DNA from: Treponema maltophilum ATCC 51939
GTDB taxonomy: Bacteria > Spirochaetota > Spirochaetia > Treponematales > Treponemataceae
DNA length: 64,000 nt
Direction: 5' to 3'
Assembly: GCF_000413055.1 (NCBI RefSeq)
Contig: NZ_KE332518.1
Location: 203,490-267,489, forward strand
Below the pieces are notes generated by a model. That model made no database searches. It was not told the DNA's origin and saw only the letters and a list, made by a program, of their open reading frames with translations. Both the position numbers and the translations under genes were made by a program. Below are positions 34,620 through 43,500 of the stretch, one piece after another. Position 1 is the first letter of the stretch. Every line of letters starts with the position of its first letter.

Positions 34620-35891
34620 TTATTCTTCTGCCAGCAATTTGTTCATTTCACGGGCAATCTCGGGACACAGTGCGGCAGCCGTTTTTTTACCCGTCCATAC
34701 ATCAATCAGTTTTTGAATCGACATATCTTCCCATGCAACCGTTGATTTTGAATAAGGACGTATGACCATGTCATCCATCATAGTCAAGTATGCTTTAAGG
34801 TTGAATTTCGGATATGCGTTTACCCAGTTTTTGGTAGTACCTTTATATGCGGAAATAACAATACCCAAATCCGATTGCTTTGTTTGAGCTTCTTTTGATC
34901 CGAAATATTCAATGAGCGCCCATGCTTGTTCGGGGTACTTTGTATTTGAAGAAGCCGCCCACCCTAAACCGTTGTAAATGGAACAGCGCCTCCCGCTTGC
35001 CGTATCTTTAGGTAATACGGCGATGTCGCAGTGCGCTTTAACATAATCATTATTACACAGTTCCGGCAGCATCCATGAACCTTCGGTAACCATAGCGACT
35101 TTTCCCGCTTCAAACAAAGCTTCGCCGCGGTTTTCCACAATAACATTGTACGGCGGCATTGAACCGTCTTTTATAACTTGTTCTATAAAAGTTATCGCCT
35201 TTATTGTTTCGGCTTTATCGAAACCCGACTTCTTTTTATCCGCTGAAAGAATTTCGCCACCCATGTCGAATACGATATTGTACCAGCCGGCTTGATTGGT
35301 ATCTGGTCGTATTACGCAACCATATTGGCTTCCGTCTTTTTTTGTCAGTTTTTTTGCCGCTTGACGGAAAGTATCCCATGTCCAGCTTTCATCAGGATAT
35401 GCCAAAGCGGCTTTGTCGAACATGGTTTTATTGTACCACAATGCAATGGTGTCGATGTCCTTAGGAACGGCAAACTGCTTTTTACCGTAGTTATATAAAG
35501 CGGTAATATCCGAAGGGAATTGGCTTATGTCCAGTTTTTTGCTGTTCGCAATACGTTTTGTTAAATCCAACAACATGTTGTATTCTGCGTATTTTGAAAA
35601 TTCATTTGAGTGCATCCAAAAAACGTCCGGTAAGGACCCTCCGGTTGCTCCGGCTTCAAGCATCGTCCAATACTGTTCCCACGGCGTAACTTGAATGGCC
35701 GTTTTAATCCCCGTTGCCGCGGTAAAATCAGCGGCAATTTTCGTTAAACCAGGTTCTTGATTTTTGTCCCAAATCGCAACCGTCAGTGTTACATCGCCCT
35801 TTGCCGCTGAAGCGGTATCTTGGCTGCCTCCGGCAAAAAGCGCATACGCGCACAAAAGGGCAACAACAATAGTCAAAATGCGTGTTTTCAT
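34620..35891 (-). CDS. Family-1 sugar-binding protein (alpha-galactoside ABC importer)
   Basis: A 423-residue exported binding protein; the signal is followed by a lipobox-like LFAGGSQ region without cysteine, so it is probably soluble in the periplasm. Core features include VTLTVAIWDKNQEPGLTKIA, TPWEQYWTMLEAGATGG and KDIDTIALWYNKTMFDKA. ATG 35891 is preferred over 35906 because AAGGAGG lies 6 bp upstream. It lies between the alpha-galactosidase and permease genes, so the ligand is likely melibiose, raffinose or another alpha-galactoside. Confidence 0.9.
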   Translation of the reverse strand: MKTRILTIVVALLCAYALFAGGSQDTASAAKGDVTLTVAIWDKNQEPGLTKIAADFTAATGIKTAIQVTPWEQYWTMLEAGATGGSLPDVFWMHSNEFSKYAEYNMLLDLTKRIANSKKLDISQFPSDITALYNYGKKQFAVPKDIDTIALWYNKTMFDKAALAYPDESWTWDTFRQAAKKLTKKDGSQYGCVIRPDTNQAGWYNIVFDMGGEILSADKKKSGFDKAETIKAITFIEQVIKDGSMPPYNVIVENRGEALFEAGKVAMVTEGSWMLPELCNNDYVKAHCDIAVLPKDTASGRRCSIYNGLGWAASSNTKYPEQAWALIEYFGSKEAQTKQSDLGIVISAYKGTTKNWVNAYPKFNLKAYLTMMDDMVIRPYSKSTVAWEDMSIQKLIDVWTGKKTAAALCPEIAREMNKLLAEE

Positions 35892-35949
35892 TTTTTCCTC
35901 CTTCATTTTACGAAAAAATATATACAGCGGCTAAAAATGCCGCCGAATT

Positions 35950-37272
35950 TTATTTGTACATAGCCATATACGAACCGTGAGCGGCAATTAATTCGTCACA
36001 CAAACGCCGGATGTCGTCTATACTTAATTCCGCTGCAGTATGAGGTTCAAGCATAGCTGCATGGTAAATGTATTCTTTTTTTCGAGTACGTGCGGCTTCT
36101 ACCGTTATGAGCTGTACATTTATATTAGTCATATTCATTGCTGCAAGCTGCACCGGCAAAGCGCCGACATGACAAGGGGTAATGCCGCTGCCGTCGACCA
36201 AGCAGGGAACTTCAACACACGCTTCTTTCGGTAAATTGTCAATAAGATTTTCGTTTAATACATTGCCGCCTATTTTATACGGTTTGTTGACAACGACGGC
36301 TTCCATAATGTGCGAAGCGTATTCATTGGAACGTTTGTGTGTTACTTTGCCGTTTTTTAAAATACGGCGTTTTTCTTCCTGCCAATCTTTTATTTGTTTG
36401 ATACAGCGCCGCGGATATTCGTCCAGCGGAATGTTAAATTTTTCTATCAATTCGGGATACTGTGATTTTATGTAAAAAGGATTGTATTCGGCATTGTGTT
36501 CGCTCGATTCGGTACAGTAATAGCCGAGATTTTTTATATAGTCAAAGCGTACCATATCGTGATGTTTACCTTCGATATTTTTTTTGTGTGCACGTTTTTT
36601 TATTTCAGGGTACAAATCCGTTCCGTTTTTATCACGGATATCCAAAAGCCACGCCATATGATTTATACCGGCAATCAATTCCCGTCTGCCTTCAAGCTTA
36701 TCTTTCATATCCAATTCGGTTAAAAGAGTACTTGAACACACTTGCACACTATGGCACAAACCGACCGTACGCACACCGGTATAACGCAGCATATAGCCGG
36801 TAAGCATTGCCATAGGATTGGTATAGTTTAATAAAATTGCATTCGGACATACTTTTTCCATGTCGCGGGCAAAATCTTCCATGACGGGAATGGTGCGCAG
36901 TGCGCGCATAATGCCGCCTATGCCGAGCGTATCGGCAATAGTTTGTCTCAACCCGTATTTTTTCGGTATTTCAAAATCGGTAACCGTGCACGGCTCGTAA
37001 CCGCCCACTTGAATGGCATTTACCACAAAGTCCGCATCTTTTAAAGCTGCTTTGCGTTCTTTTTCTCCTAAATAACATTTTATGCGTGCACGGCTTTTAT
37101 TGACGTCTGCGTTTATTGCCGATAGGATTGTTTCCGAATCTTTAAGGCGTGAAGCGTCTATGTCGTATAAAGCCATTTCAGCATCCTGCAAAGCGCTCGT
37201 TCGCATACAATCGCCCAGTACATTGCGGACAAAAACCGTACTGCCTGCTCCCATAAATGTAATTTTTAGCAT
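35950..37272 (-). CDS. melA: Alpha-galactosidase, glycoside hydrolase family 4
   Basis: A 440-residue cytoplasmic GH4 enzyme that hydrolyses alpha-galactosides by an NAD-dependent redox mechanism with a divalent metal. The NAD fold is ITFMGAGSTVFVRNVLGD; NAILLNYTNPMAMLTGY, the metal-binding Cys in TVGLCHSVQ and the His in AGINHMAWL are family hallmarks; CHSVQ fits alpha-galactosidases rather than alpha-glucosidases of the family. AAGGATG precedes the ATG. It is the first gene of the minus-strand operon and faces a divergent AraC regulator. Confidence 0.92.
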   Translation of the reverse strand: MLKITFMGAGSTVFVRNVLGDCMRTSALQDAEMALYDIDASRLKDSETILSAINADVNKSRARIKCYLGEKERKAALKDADFVVNAIQVGGYEPCTVTDFEIPKKYGLRQTIADTLGIGGIMRALRTIPVMEDFARDMEKVCPNAILLNYTNPMAMLTGYMLRYTGVRTVGLCHSVQVCSSTLLTELDMKDKLEGRRELIAGINHMAWLLDIRDKNGTDLYPEIKKRAHKKNIEGKHHDMVRFDYIKNLGYYCTESSEHNAEYNPFYIKSQYPELIEKFNIPLDEYPRRCIKQIKDWQEEKRRILKNGKVTHKRSNEYASHIMEAVVVNKPYKIGGNVLNENLIDNLPKEACVEVPCLVDGSGITPCHVGALPVQLAAMNMTNINVQLITVEAARTRKKEYIYHAAMLEPHTAAELSIDDIRRLCDELIAAHGSYMAMYK

Positions 37273-37428
37273 ATATCATCCTTTTTTTGTAAACTTGACG
37301 AAGCAAAAATAAAGCGTGTAATACAACCTTTTTTAGGTTAAAACGGTTTTACAAATAAAAATAGTTTTTTTGTATCCTTTAAATTGTCATTTTGTTGAAA
37401 AACTTGCCGATACAATTAAAAGAACACC

Positions 37429-38217
37429 ATGATAGAAAAAGCGCCCTTGCAGTTTTATTATTACGGTTATGAAAAATGCGATCCGGGACACTCGTTTGGA
37501 CCTGCCGTACGCGTACACTATGTGCTTCATTTTATTGTAAACGGGAAAGGAGTGCTGCATGCAGGAGAGCAAATCTATACCGTATGTAAAAATCAAATGT
37601 TTTTAATACGACCGCAAGAAGTTTGTTTTTATGAAGCAGACAACGAGCAACCGTGGGAATACTTATGGTTTGCTTTTGATGGAAAAGAAGCGGATCGGCT
37701 GATTAAACTATTTTTCCTCAATGAAGACACTTATGTAAAAACGGCATGTGAAACTGAAAAATTGGAAATATTTTTAAAGACGGCGCTTATGCGATTTCAG
37801 GGTTCTCTGTGCTCGCAAACGGAGTTAAACGGTTGGTGCTATTTATTTTTTTCCTGTTTTAAGCAAAAAATGGAAAAAGAAGTGCAAAGCAGCGAAAAAA
37901 GATATTTATCCGCCGCGCTCACGTATATCCGTTATAATTATATGTATGATATAAACATAGATCAAATAAGCATGTATTTGGGTATCGATAGAACTTATTT
38001 GTATAAAATAGTAAAAAAATACACGGCATATTCACCGAAAGTGTATTTAACCCTGTGCAGGATTGAGGCTGCAAAAGATATGCTACGATATTCCGAATAT
38101 GCCATAACCGAAATTGCTTTTGCATGCGGGTTTCACGACAGTTCCGGTTTTTGCAAAGTGTTCCGTTTGTATGAAAAGCAAACGCCGTCGCAGTACCGCC
38201 GCAGCTGCGAAAAATAA
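37429..38217 (+). CDS. AraC-family regulator of the alpha-galactoside operon
   Basis: A 262-residue regulator with an N-terminal cupin-like sugar-sensing domain (HFIVNGKGVLHAGEQIYTV, MFLIRPQEVCFYEADNEQ) and a C-terminal double helix-turn-helix (INIDQISMYLGIDRTYLYKI; ITEIAFACGFHDSSGFCKVF). This is the layout of MsmR/RafR/MelR-type activators. It is transcribed away from melA; the 156-bp shared gap holds the likely operators, including an AACCT-T5-AGGTT inverted repeat. Confidence 0.9.
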   Translation: MIEKAPLQFYYYGYEKCDPGHSFGPAVRVHYVLHFIVNGKGVLHAGEQIYTVCKNQMFLIRPQEVCFYEADNEQPWEYLWFAFDGKEADRLIKLFFLNEDTYVKTACETEKLEIFLKTALMRFQGSLCSQTELNGWCYLFFSCFKQKMEKEVQSSEKRYLSAALTYIRYNYMYDINIDQISMYLGIDRTYLYKIVKKYTAYSPKVYLTLCRIEAAKDMLRYSEYAITEIAFACGFHDSSGFCKVFRLYEKQTPSQYRRSCEK

Positions 38218-38268
38218 GATTAAATAACGACTTGTTATGCATAAAGTACAGTAGGAACTTTTTATGCG

Positions 38269-38736
38269 TTAAAAAACGAATTCTTTGTTTTCCGTGTGTT
38301 TTTGCGAAGTTTTGTCATAGGTGTATACGGTACAGCTTTCAGCTTTAACGTCATAATCAACTAAAATAACATCTGTGGGAATCAGATTACAGTGAGTAGT
38401 ACAATAATACTGCAGTAGCGTTCGACTTTTCTTTTGATTGTAATATTTTTTTGCAAAAAAGTATTTTTTATAGCCCTTGGGGGCAAGATAGAAACACAGC
38501 ATTGCGACATCCCAGTTCGTTAATTTTGCCGAGGGGACATTATCGCCTTTTGTCCACTTATTCGCCTTACATTCAACGAGGATATTTTCGTTTTTGAAAT
38601 CAAACTTGTGAGATTTTTGCTCCTTTCCTTCAAAAGCAATCGCAATCTCTGGTTGTTCGGCAACATCGATCCCTCTTTCTTTAAAAAAAGCGAATACTCT
38701 TTTTTCAAAATCTTTTCCCGTGTTTTGTCCGTTCAT
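38269..38736 (-). CDS. Possible PD-(D/E)XK endonuclease-like protein
   Basis: A 155-residue protein I cannot assign firmly. The segment HKFDFKNENILVECKANKW has the Asp...Glu-x-Lys spacing of PD-(D/E)XK nucleases, preceded by an N-terminal helix (NTGKDFEKRVFAFFKERG) as in Holliday-junction and restriction-like nucleases. The C-terminal half is rich in Lys, Tyr and Cys. AAGGAG precedes the ATG. No methyltransferase is nearby, so it is not an obvious restriction system. It is AT-rich and lies between two unrelated operons. Confidence 0.55.
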   Translation of the reverse strand: MNGQNTGKDFEKRVFAFFKERGIDVAEQPEIAIAFEGKEQKSHKFDFKNENILVECKANKWTKGDNVPSAKLTNWDVAMLCFYLAPKGYKKYFFAKKYYNQKKSRTLLQYYCTTHCNLIPTDVILVDYDVKAESCTVYTYDKTSQKHTENKEFVF

Positions 38737-38795
38737 AGTTTCTCCTTTCTATAATAACTCTTTTAAAAAAATCAAAAACCGGTCTTTGTTCCCCC

Positions 38796-39506
38796 TTACA
38801 AAAGCTCTTCGCCGAAGTCTTGCGGTTTGCCGGTCCAGATTTGGCTGCCGCGGCGCAAGACGGTTATATCGTCGCACATGAACTTTGCTTCTTCTATGTC
38901 GTGCGTTACGACGATGCCGGTAAAGCCGATTTTTTTTTGCAATGAGCGGATGTCGGCGGCAAGTTTTTTCCGCAGCGGGGCGTCGAGGCTCGAAAAGGGT
39001 TCATCGAACAGGACCAAATCCGGCCGGACGATGAGGGTGCGCGCAAGACTTACGCGCTGAGCTTCGCCGCCCGAAAGCGAATCAGGGTAGCGCTCGGCAA
39101 AGCCTTCCAAACCGAATTCGGCAAGAAATTCGGCGGCGCGTATTCTGCTTTGTTTTTTTGGAAGTCCGCCCCGCAAATGGGAAAGACAGCGTAGGCCGTA
39201 GGCAACGTTGTCGTCGACGCGCAAGTGCGGAAAGAGCGCCGCGCTTTGGAATACCATGCCGATCGAACGTTTTGCCGGTGCAAGGTTTTGAATGTCTTTT
39301 CCCGCAAGCGTGATTGTACCTTTTTCTTCGCCTTTTTTGCAAACGTCCGGTTCAAGCAAGCCGGCTATGAGCCGTAATACGGTGGACTTTCCGCTACCGG
39401 AACGTCCGGCAATTCCGAGCATGCATCCTTTTTCGATTGAACAGGAAAATTCTATGCGTATACCCGGCCAGGTTTTTCGCAGGCCGCGAACTTCAAAATA
39501 ACTCAT
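38796..39506 (-). CDS. thiQ: Thiamine ABC importer ATPase
   Basis: A 236-residue ATPase: Walker A GRSGSGKSTV, Q-loop MVFQSAALFPHL, signature LSGGEAQRVSLA, Walker B LVLFDEPFSSLD and VTHD. Such motifs are shared by iron and thiamine importers; thiamine is assigned from the TPP riboswitch upstream of the operon. ATG 39506 overlaps the thiP stop as ATGA. The frame extends further upstream but without a binding site. Confidence 0.85.
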   Translation of the reverse strand: MSYFEVRGLRKTWPGIRIEFSCSIEKGCMLGIAGRSGSGKSTVLRLIAGLLEPDVCKKGEEKGTITLAGKDIQNLAPAKRSIGMVFQSAALFPHLRVDDNVAYGLRCLSHLRGGLPKKQSRIRAAEFLAEFGLEGFAERYPDSLSGGEAQRVSLARTLIVRPDLVLFDEPFSSLDAPLRKKLAADIRSLQKKIGFTGIVVTHDIEEAKFMCDDITVLRRGSQIWTGKPQDFGEELL

Positions 39507-41116
39507 TTTAATCTGTCTCCCAAAATAAAAAAGCCGATGCTTAAAAGTCCGAGTATACAGCCGGCTGCGCACGCTTCGTTAAACCGGTAAGCGCCTGCAA
39601 GTCGGTACGTAAAAAGCGCGAGCGTTTCGAAGTGCGGAACCGACAGCATAAGCGGCAGCGAAGCTTCGGCGCTTGCGGCTGCAAAGCAAAACCCGAAGGC
39701 CGAAATGAGCGTTCGATGTATAAGCGGCAGCTGTATGCGGAAAACGCAGTCCAAAGGATCGGCCGATAAAAGGCGCGCGGCATTGAGCATTGAAAGCGGA
39801 ATTCTGTCGAGCGCCGAAGATATATAGCGGAACGCGAGCGGCCACAAAAGAGCGCTTTGCGCGCCGATCAAAAGAAGCGGGCTGCCCTTCCTGACAAGGA
39901 CTATTATGCCGAAGCCCAAAACGACCGAAGAAACCGCCATGGGTAAAATCGGCACAAGCCGAAAGCCGATTTTCGTTTTGAACGGATCGATAGCATGAAT
40001 GAAAAAGGATGCCGCACACGCTCCCGCGACCGAAACGGCTGCGGTTGCGCTTGAAGCGATAAGCGTGTTCCGCAAAGAAAACCAAAACGACGGACGCGAA
40101 AATAAAGTGCCGAATGTTCCGAACGAAAAAGCGTTTTTGTATTTGAAGGCGCCGCCGAGCACGGAAAAAAACGGCCATAAAAAAAATAAAACAACCGGTA
40201 TAAAAACTGCTGCAAAAAATACGGCTTCCATGCCGGCTTTGAGCGGGCGACGCGGCGCCGTTTCGCTTTTTCCCGTGATGCCGCTGCTTCGTCTGCCGGA
40301 CAGTTCAAAACGGCTGTACAGAGAAACGAATAAAAACGCCAGCAGCGTTTCGCACAGCGCAAAAGCGGCACCCTGTTTTAAATCGAGCGAACTGCGGACG
40401 GAACGGTACACGGCGACTTCCAGCGTAGTGCCGCCCGCCGACCCGAACAGCAGCACGATGATAAAACTGAAAAAGCAATACAAAAAAACAAGCATGGCCG
40501 AAGAGGCGATAGCCGGTGCAAGCTGGTACAGCGTAACGGAGCGGAACACCTTCCATTCCGATGCACCGAGGAGGCGGGCGGCATCCGCTTCATCCGGCCG
40601 CAGTCGCTGCCATACATCGCTGCACAAACGCATGACGAGCGGAAAATTATAAAATCCCTGTACGATGACGATTCCCCAAAACGAATACAAAAAAGAAAGC
40701 GGCGCATTTTGCACATCGGCGCCTGCGGCTCTTGCGGCGGCTGCAAAAAGCCTGTTCGCGCTGCCGTGCATGCCGAACACCGACACAAAGCCCAGCGCTA
40801 TCAAAAGGGTCGGAACCGAAAGCGGTACCGCCGATAAAGCAAGCAAAAAGCGTCTGCCGGGAAAGGTGCGGTTTGCGGTAAAAAAAGCGGCTGCAAGTCC
40901 AAACGCGACGGCAATACCGGTCGATACGGCCGCAATCTTTATCGTGTACCAAGCGGGCCGCATCACGGATACGAGGGAAAACGGAGAAGCGCTTTGTGCG
41001 CCGCTTGCCAAGGGCGTGAGAGCCGCGCCCAAGGCAAGCAAAAAAAACGCGCAAAGCAGAACAAAGATTGCAACGCTTCCGGCCGCGGCAATGCGGCGGA
41101 AAGCTTTAAACAACAT
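39503..41116 (-). CDS. thiP: Thiamine ABC importer permease, duplicated-domain type
   Basis: A 537-residue inner-membrane protein made of two homologous permease halves, as in ThiP and FbpB. ATPase-contact loops occur in each half (DEADAARLLGASEWKVFRSV and PLSMLNAARLLSADPLDCVF). The start lies 2 bp after the thiB stop. Confidence 0.86.
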   Translation of the reverse strand: MLFKAFRRIAAAGSVAIFVLLCAFFLLALGAALTPLASGAQSASPFSLVSVMRPAWYTIKIAAVSTGIAVAFGLAAAFFTANRTFPGRRFLLALSAVPLSVPTLLIALGFVSVFGMHGSANRLFAAAARAAGADVQNAPLSFLYSFWGIVIVQGFYNFPLVMRLCSDVWQRLRPDEADAARLLGASEWKVFRSVTLYQLAPAIASSAMLVFLYCFFSFIIVLLFGSAGGTTLEVAVYRSVRSSLDLKQGAAFALCETLLAFLFVSLYSRFELSGRRSSGITGKSETAPRRPLKAGMEAVFFAAVFIPVVLFFLWPFFSVLGGAFKYKNAFSFGTFGTLFSRPSFWFSLRNTLIASSATAAVSVAGACAASFFIHAIDPFKTKIGFRLVPILPMAVSSVVLGFGIIVLVRKGSPLLLIGAQSALLWPLAFRYISSALDRIPLSMLNAARLLSADPLDCVFRIQLPLIHRTLISAFGFCFAAASAEASLPLMLSVPHFETLALFTYRLAGAYRFNEACAAGCILGLLSIGFFILGDRLK

Positions 41117-41118
41117 AG

Positions 41119-42150
41119 TTACTTTGCCAATAAATCGGTAATTTCGCGTACCGTTTTTTCAAGGTCGGAAGCTTTTACCGAAAGCGCTTTGCCGGCTTTC
41201 GGGGCGGCCCTATAGCAATCGGGCAGCACAACCGCCGGATTTACCGGATACATCCATTGGGTAAGCGGCAGTACGGATTGGGCTTTTTCGCCGATTAAAA
41301 AATCCAAAAAAGCTTTACCGCCCTTTTCGTTCGGCGCGCCCTTTACCAAGCCCGCGCCTTCAATCTGCATTATATGCCCTTCGGGAAAAATGAGCGCTTG
41401 ATAGCGGTCGGTTTTATCGTATTCGACATGGTAAGCGGGACTCGTCGTATAGCTTATGACAAGCGGCGCTTCTCCCTTTGTGAACAAGCCGTACCCTTCG
41501 CTCCAGCCGGGCGCCATCGTTAAAATATTCGGCTTCAGTGCTTTCCAAAATTCAAGATATGAGTCGCCGAAAACCGCCCGTGTCCATGCGGCAAAACCCA
41601 AACCGGGCGTTGAAGTGCGCGGATCCATCAGGATGATTTTTTTTGCGTAAGCGCTTTTTGTTAAATCGGACAAAGTTTGCGGGGCGCTCACCGAAGATGC
41701 CGTGTCGTAAATAAAAGCGAAATAGCTCCAATCGTAGGGCGTAACGAACCACTCTTTGTCCGGAACCAAATCGGCCGGGATCAGCTTTTCGGCAAGCGCT
41801 CTTTTATACGGGGCGAGAACGCCTTGCTTTTTTGCCGCTTCGATCATGTTGCCGTCTATGCCGATTAAAACGTCGGCTTGCGGCGCTTTTTTTTCAAGGA
41901 CGGCGCGCGTAAGCACTTGAACGGCATCTCCCGCCGAAACGAGCGTGCACTTATAACCCGTTTCCTCCTCAAAACGCTTAACCAATTCCGCACCCGGCCC
42001 CCAGTCCGAGGCAAACGAATCATACGCATAAACGACGACTTCGCGACTGCGCTCTTGCGGAACGTCGCCTTTTCCCTTTGCGGGAAGAAGAGCGGCAACC
42101 GAAAAAAATACAATAAAAGATGAAATAAGAATATAAAGACGAGTCTTCAT
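41119..42150 (-). CDS. thiB: Thiamine-binding periplasmic protein
   Basis: A 343-residue exported binding protein of the ThiB/iron-binding superfamily: VVVYAYDSFASDWGPGAELV, VLIGIDGNMIEAAKKQG, TPYDWSYFAFIYD and TQWMYPVNPAVVLPD all fit ThiB. The start at 42150 has GGAGGAAG just upstream, inside the 3' end of a TPP riboswitch, so synthesis should fall when thiamine pyrophosphate is plentiful. A long in-frame extension to 42255 runs through the riboswitch and is not real. Confidence 0.9.
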   Translation of the reverse strand: MKTRLYILISSFIVFFSVAALLPAKGKGDVPQERSREVVVYAYDSFASDWGPGAELVKRFEEETGYKCTLVSAGDAVQVLTRAVLEKKAPQADVLIGIDGNMIEAAKKQGVLAPYKRALAEKLIPADLVPDKEWFVTPYDWSYFAFIYDTASSVSAPQTLSDLTKSAYAKKIILMDPRTSTPGLGFAAWTRAVFGDSYLEFWKALKPNILTMAPGWSEGYGLFTKGEAPLVISYTTSPAYHVEYDKTDRYQALIFPEGHIMQIEGAGLVKGAPNEKGGKAFLDFLIGEKAQSVLPLTQWMYPVNPAVVLPDCYRAAPKAGKALSVKASDLEKTVREITDLLAK

Positions 42151-42152
42151 AA

Positions 42153-42268
42153 CTTCCTCCGCCGGCATTATCCGGATCAGGTTCGGACGGCCGTGCGGCC
42201 GCCCTGCGGGTTTGCTCTCAGAAAACGGTCGGGCCGAAAGCCCTCGCGTTAACACCCCGGTATAAGAA
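42153..42268 (-). ncRNA. TPP riboswitch (THI element) controlling thiBPQ
   Basis: Read on the minus strand, the aptamer shows the diagnostic pieces in order: GGGGTG, CTGAGA and CCTGATCCGGATAATGCCGG followed by CGGAGGAA. The 5' strand of the closing helix (CTTCTT near 42268-42263) can pair with the ribosome binding site GGAGGAAG, so control is probably at translation initiation. Confidence 0.95.
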
Positions 42269-42361
42269 GCAGTATAGCTGTAAACGATTTTTTTTGCAAT
42301 AAGCCGTTCGGCTCCGTATAAAGACTTAATTTAAAATATCGCGTTTTCGATATTAAAGAAG

Positions 42362-42400
42362 CTGTCCGAAAACTTCTATATTTCGAACGGTACCGCGACG
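42362..42400 (+). repeat. Dispersed intergenic repeat, copy 1
   Basis: CTGTCCGAAAA followed by an 11-nt variable part and TTTCGAACGGTACCGC; it aligns with 52404-52440 over about 37 bp. A shorter match (CTGTCCGAAAA) occurs at 28533. Confidence 0.55.
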
Positions 42401-42448
42401 GTGCAATAATTTTTTTGAGAAAAATTTACCGATTTATTCAAAAAAGAC

Positions 42449-42531
42449 TTTACAAGCGGACGGTATCGGCGTATAATATCGTAAAAGGAGGGTAGTAGTT
42501 ACCGAAGGTAACTATGCTTTTTGTGAAGCAT
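42449..42531 (+). promoter_or_regulatory. Promoter and structured leader of the TrmB-regulator operon
   Basis: TTTACA (42449-42454), a 17-bp spacer and TATAAT (42472-42477) form a strong promoter. The ~145-nt leader then shows two adjacent perfect hairpins, AGTTACC-GAA-GGTAACT (42497-42513) and ATGCTT-TTTGTG-AAGCAT (42514-42531). I cannot match it to a known riboswitch class. The rest of the 42261-42626 gap holds the repeat at 42362 and no gene. Confidence 0.6.
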
Positions 42532-42626
42532 GGCACCGAAATCCGTTTTATGACAGGTATTGCATAACTTGTAAAAACCGTTCATAGTGTTTTTCGTAGA
42601 ACTTGAATTGCAGGAAGGTTTTTCGA

Positions 42627-43442
42627 ATGACGGATGAAATGATTTTTTTGCTTAAAAACTTCGGATTTACCGAATCCGAAAGCAGGGTCTATATTGCATT
42701 GTTGGAAAGCGGTTCGTGTACGGGATACGAGGTAAGTAAAATTTCCGCCGTTCCCAGATCGAAAGTATACGGAGTGCTTGAGTCTCTGGTGCAAAAAGGA
42801 GCTGTTGTTTTAACAAGGCGTGATAAAAAGATTTTTTATAATGCACAGCCGGTTTCCGAAGTGTCGGATGTTATCAAAAAAAAAGTATCGGAAAACCTGA
42901 CTAAGCTGGAAGAAGCTGCGGAAAAAATCGGCGATCCGGAATCGAATGAAGATATTTGGAATCTGTATTCGATGGATGCGGTAAAGATCAAAATATATAA
43001 AATGTTGAACGATGCAGCTCGGGAAATTTGCATTCAGATTTGGGCCGACGAGTTGGACGCGCGCATTGAAGACTGTCTTGTTAAAAAGCAAAAAGAGTTG
43101 GGCAAAGTACTTGTCGTATTATACGATTTGTCGGGAAAGTATCAAACAAAAGTAAAGAATGTATATAAGCACGGTTTTGAGCAGGAAAAACTTGACGAAC
43201 TTGGGAACCGTTGGCTTATCGTAACGGTTGACGGAAGAGAGACCTTGTCCGCGAGCATCAAGGATAACGGAAAGGTCGACGCGACGTATACGAAAAACAG
43301 CCGCATGGTATTTTTTGCAAAAGAATACACGCTCCACGATGCTTACAGTCTTAAACTGATTGATCACTTAAAAGGACAGGTTACCACGGAATTCGGCGAA
43401 GATATGAAAGCGCTTCGCAATGTGTTCTCTTTTTCAAATTAA
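42627..43442 (+). CDS. TrmB-family transcriptional regulator
   Basis: A 271-residue regulator. Residues ~1-75 form a winged helix of TrmB type (FTESESRVYIALLESGSCTG, YEVSKISAVPRSKVYGVLES); a helical linker leads to a C-terminal effector domain of the PLD-like TrmB class (ICIQIWADELDARIEDCLVK). AGGAAGG lies 9 bp upstream of ATG 42627; the longer frame from 42603 lacks support. First gene of a run of four same-strand genes for transport and amino-acid metabolism, which it presumably controls. Confidence 0.87.
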   Translation: MTDEMIFLLKNFGFTESESRVYIALLESGSCTGYEVSKISAVPRSKVYGVLESLVQKGAVVLTRRDKKIFYNAQPVSEVSDVIKKKVSENLTKLEEAAEKIGDPESNEDIWNLYSMDAVKIKIYKMLNDAAREICIQIWADELDARIEDCLVKKQKELGKVLVVLYDLSGKYQTKVKNVYKHGFEQEKLDELGNRWLIVTVDGRETLSASIKDNGKVDATYTKNSRMVFFAKEYTLHDAYSLKLIDHLKGQVTTEFGEDMKALRNVFSFSN

Positions 43443-43500
43443 GGCGGGACGTAATTAAGTATTAAGCACTTGATTCCGCCGATTTTTCAGGAGGCATTAG

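Noticed and set aside
38796-42150. Iron(III) ABC importer as the identity of the thi operon
   Set aside because: The subunits resemble iron importers, but the TPP riboswitch and ThiB-like segments point to thiamine.
42153-42255. Long N-terminal extension of thiB to 42255
   Set aside because: The extra codons run through the TPP riboswitch; the true start has GGAGGAAG immediately upstream.
42500-42550. T-box leader suspected from TGGCACCG
   Set aside because: The T-box consensus needs AGGGTGGNACCGCG plus a specifier stem and antiterminator; only a few bases match.
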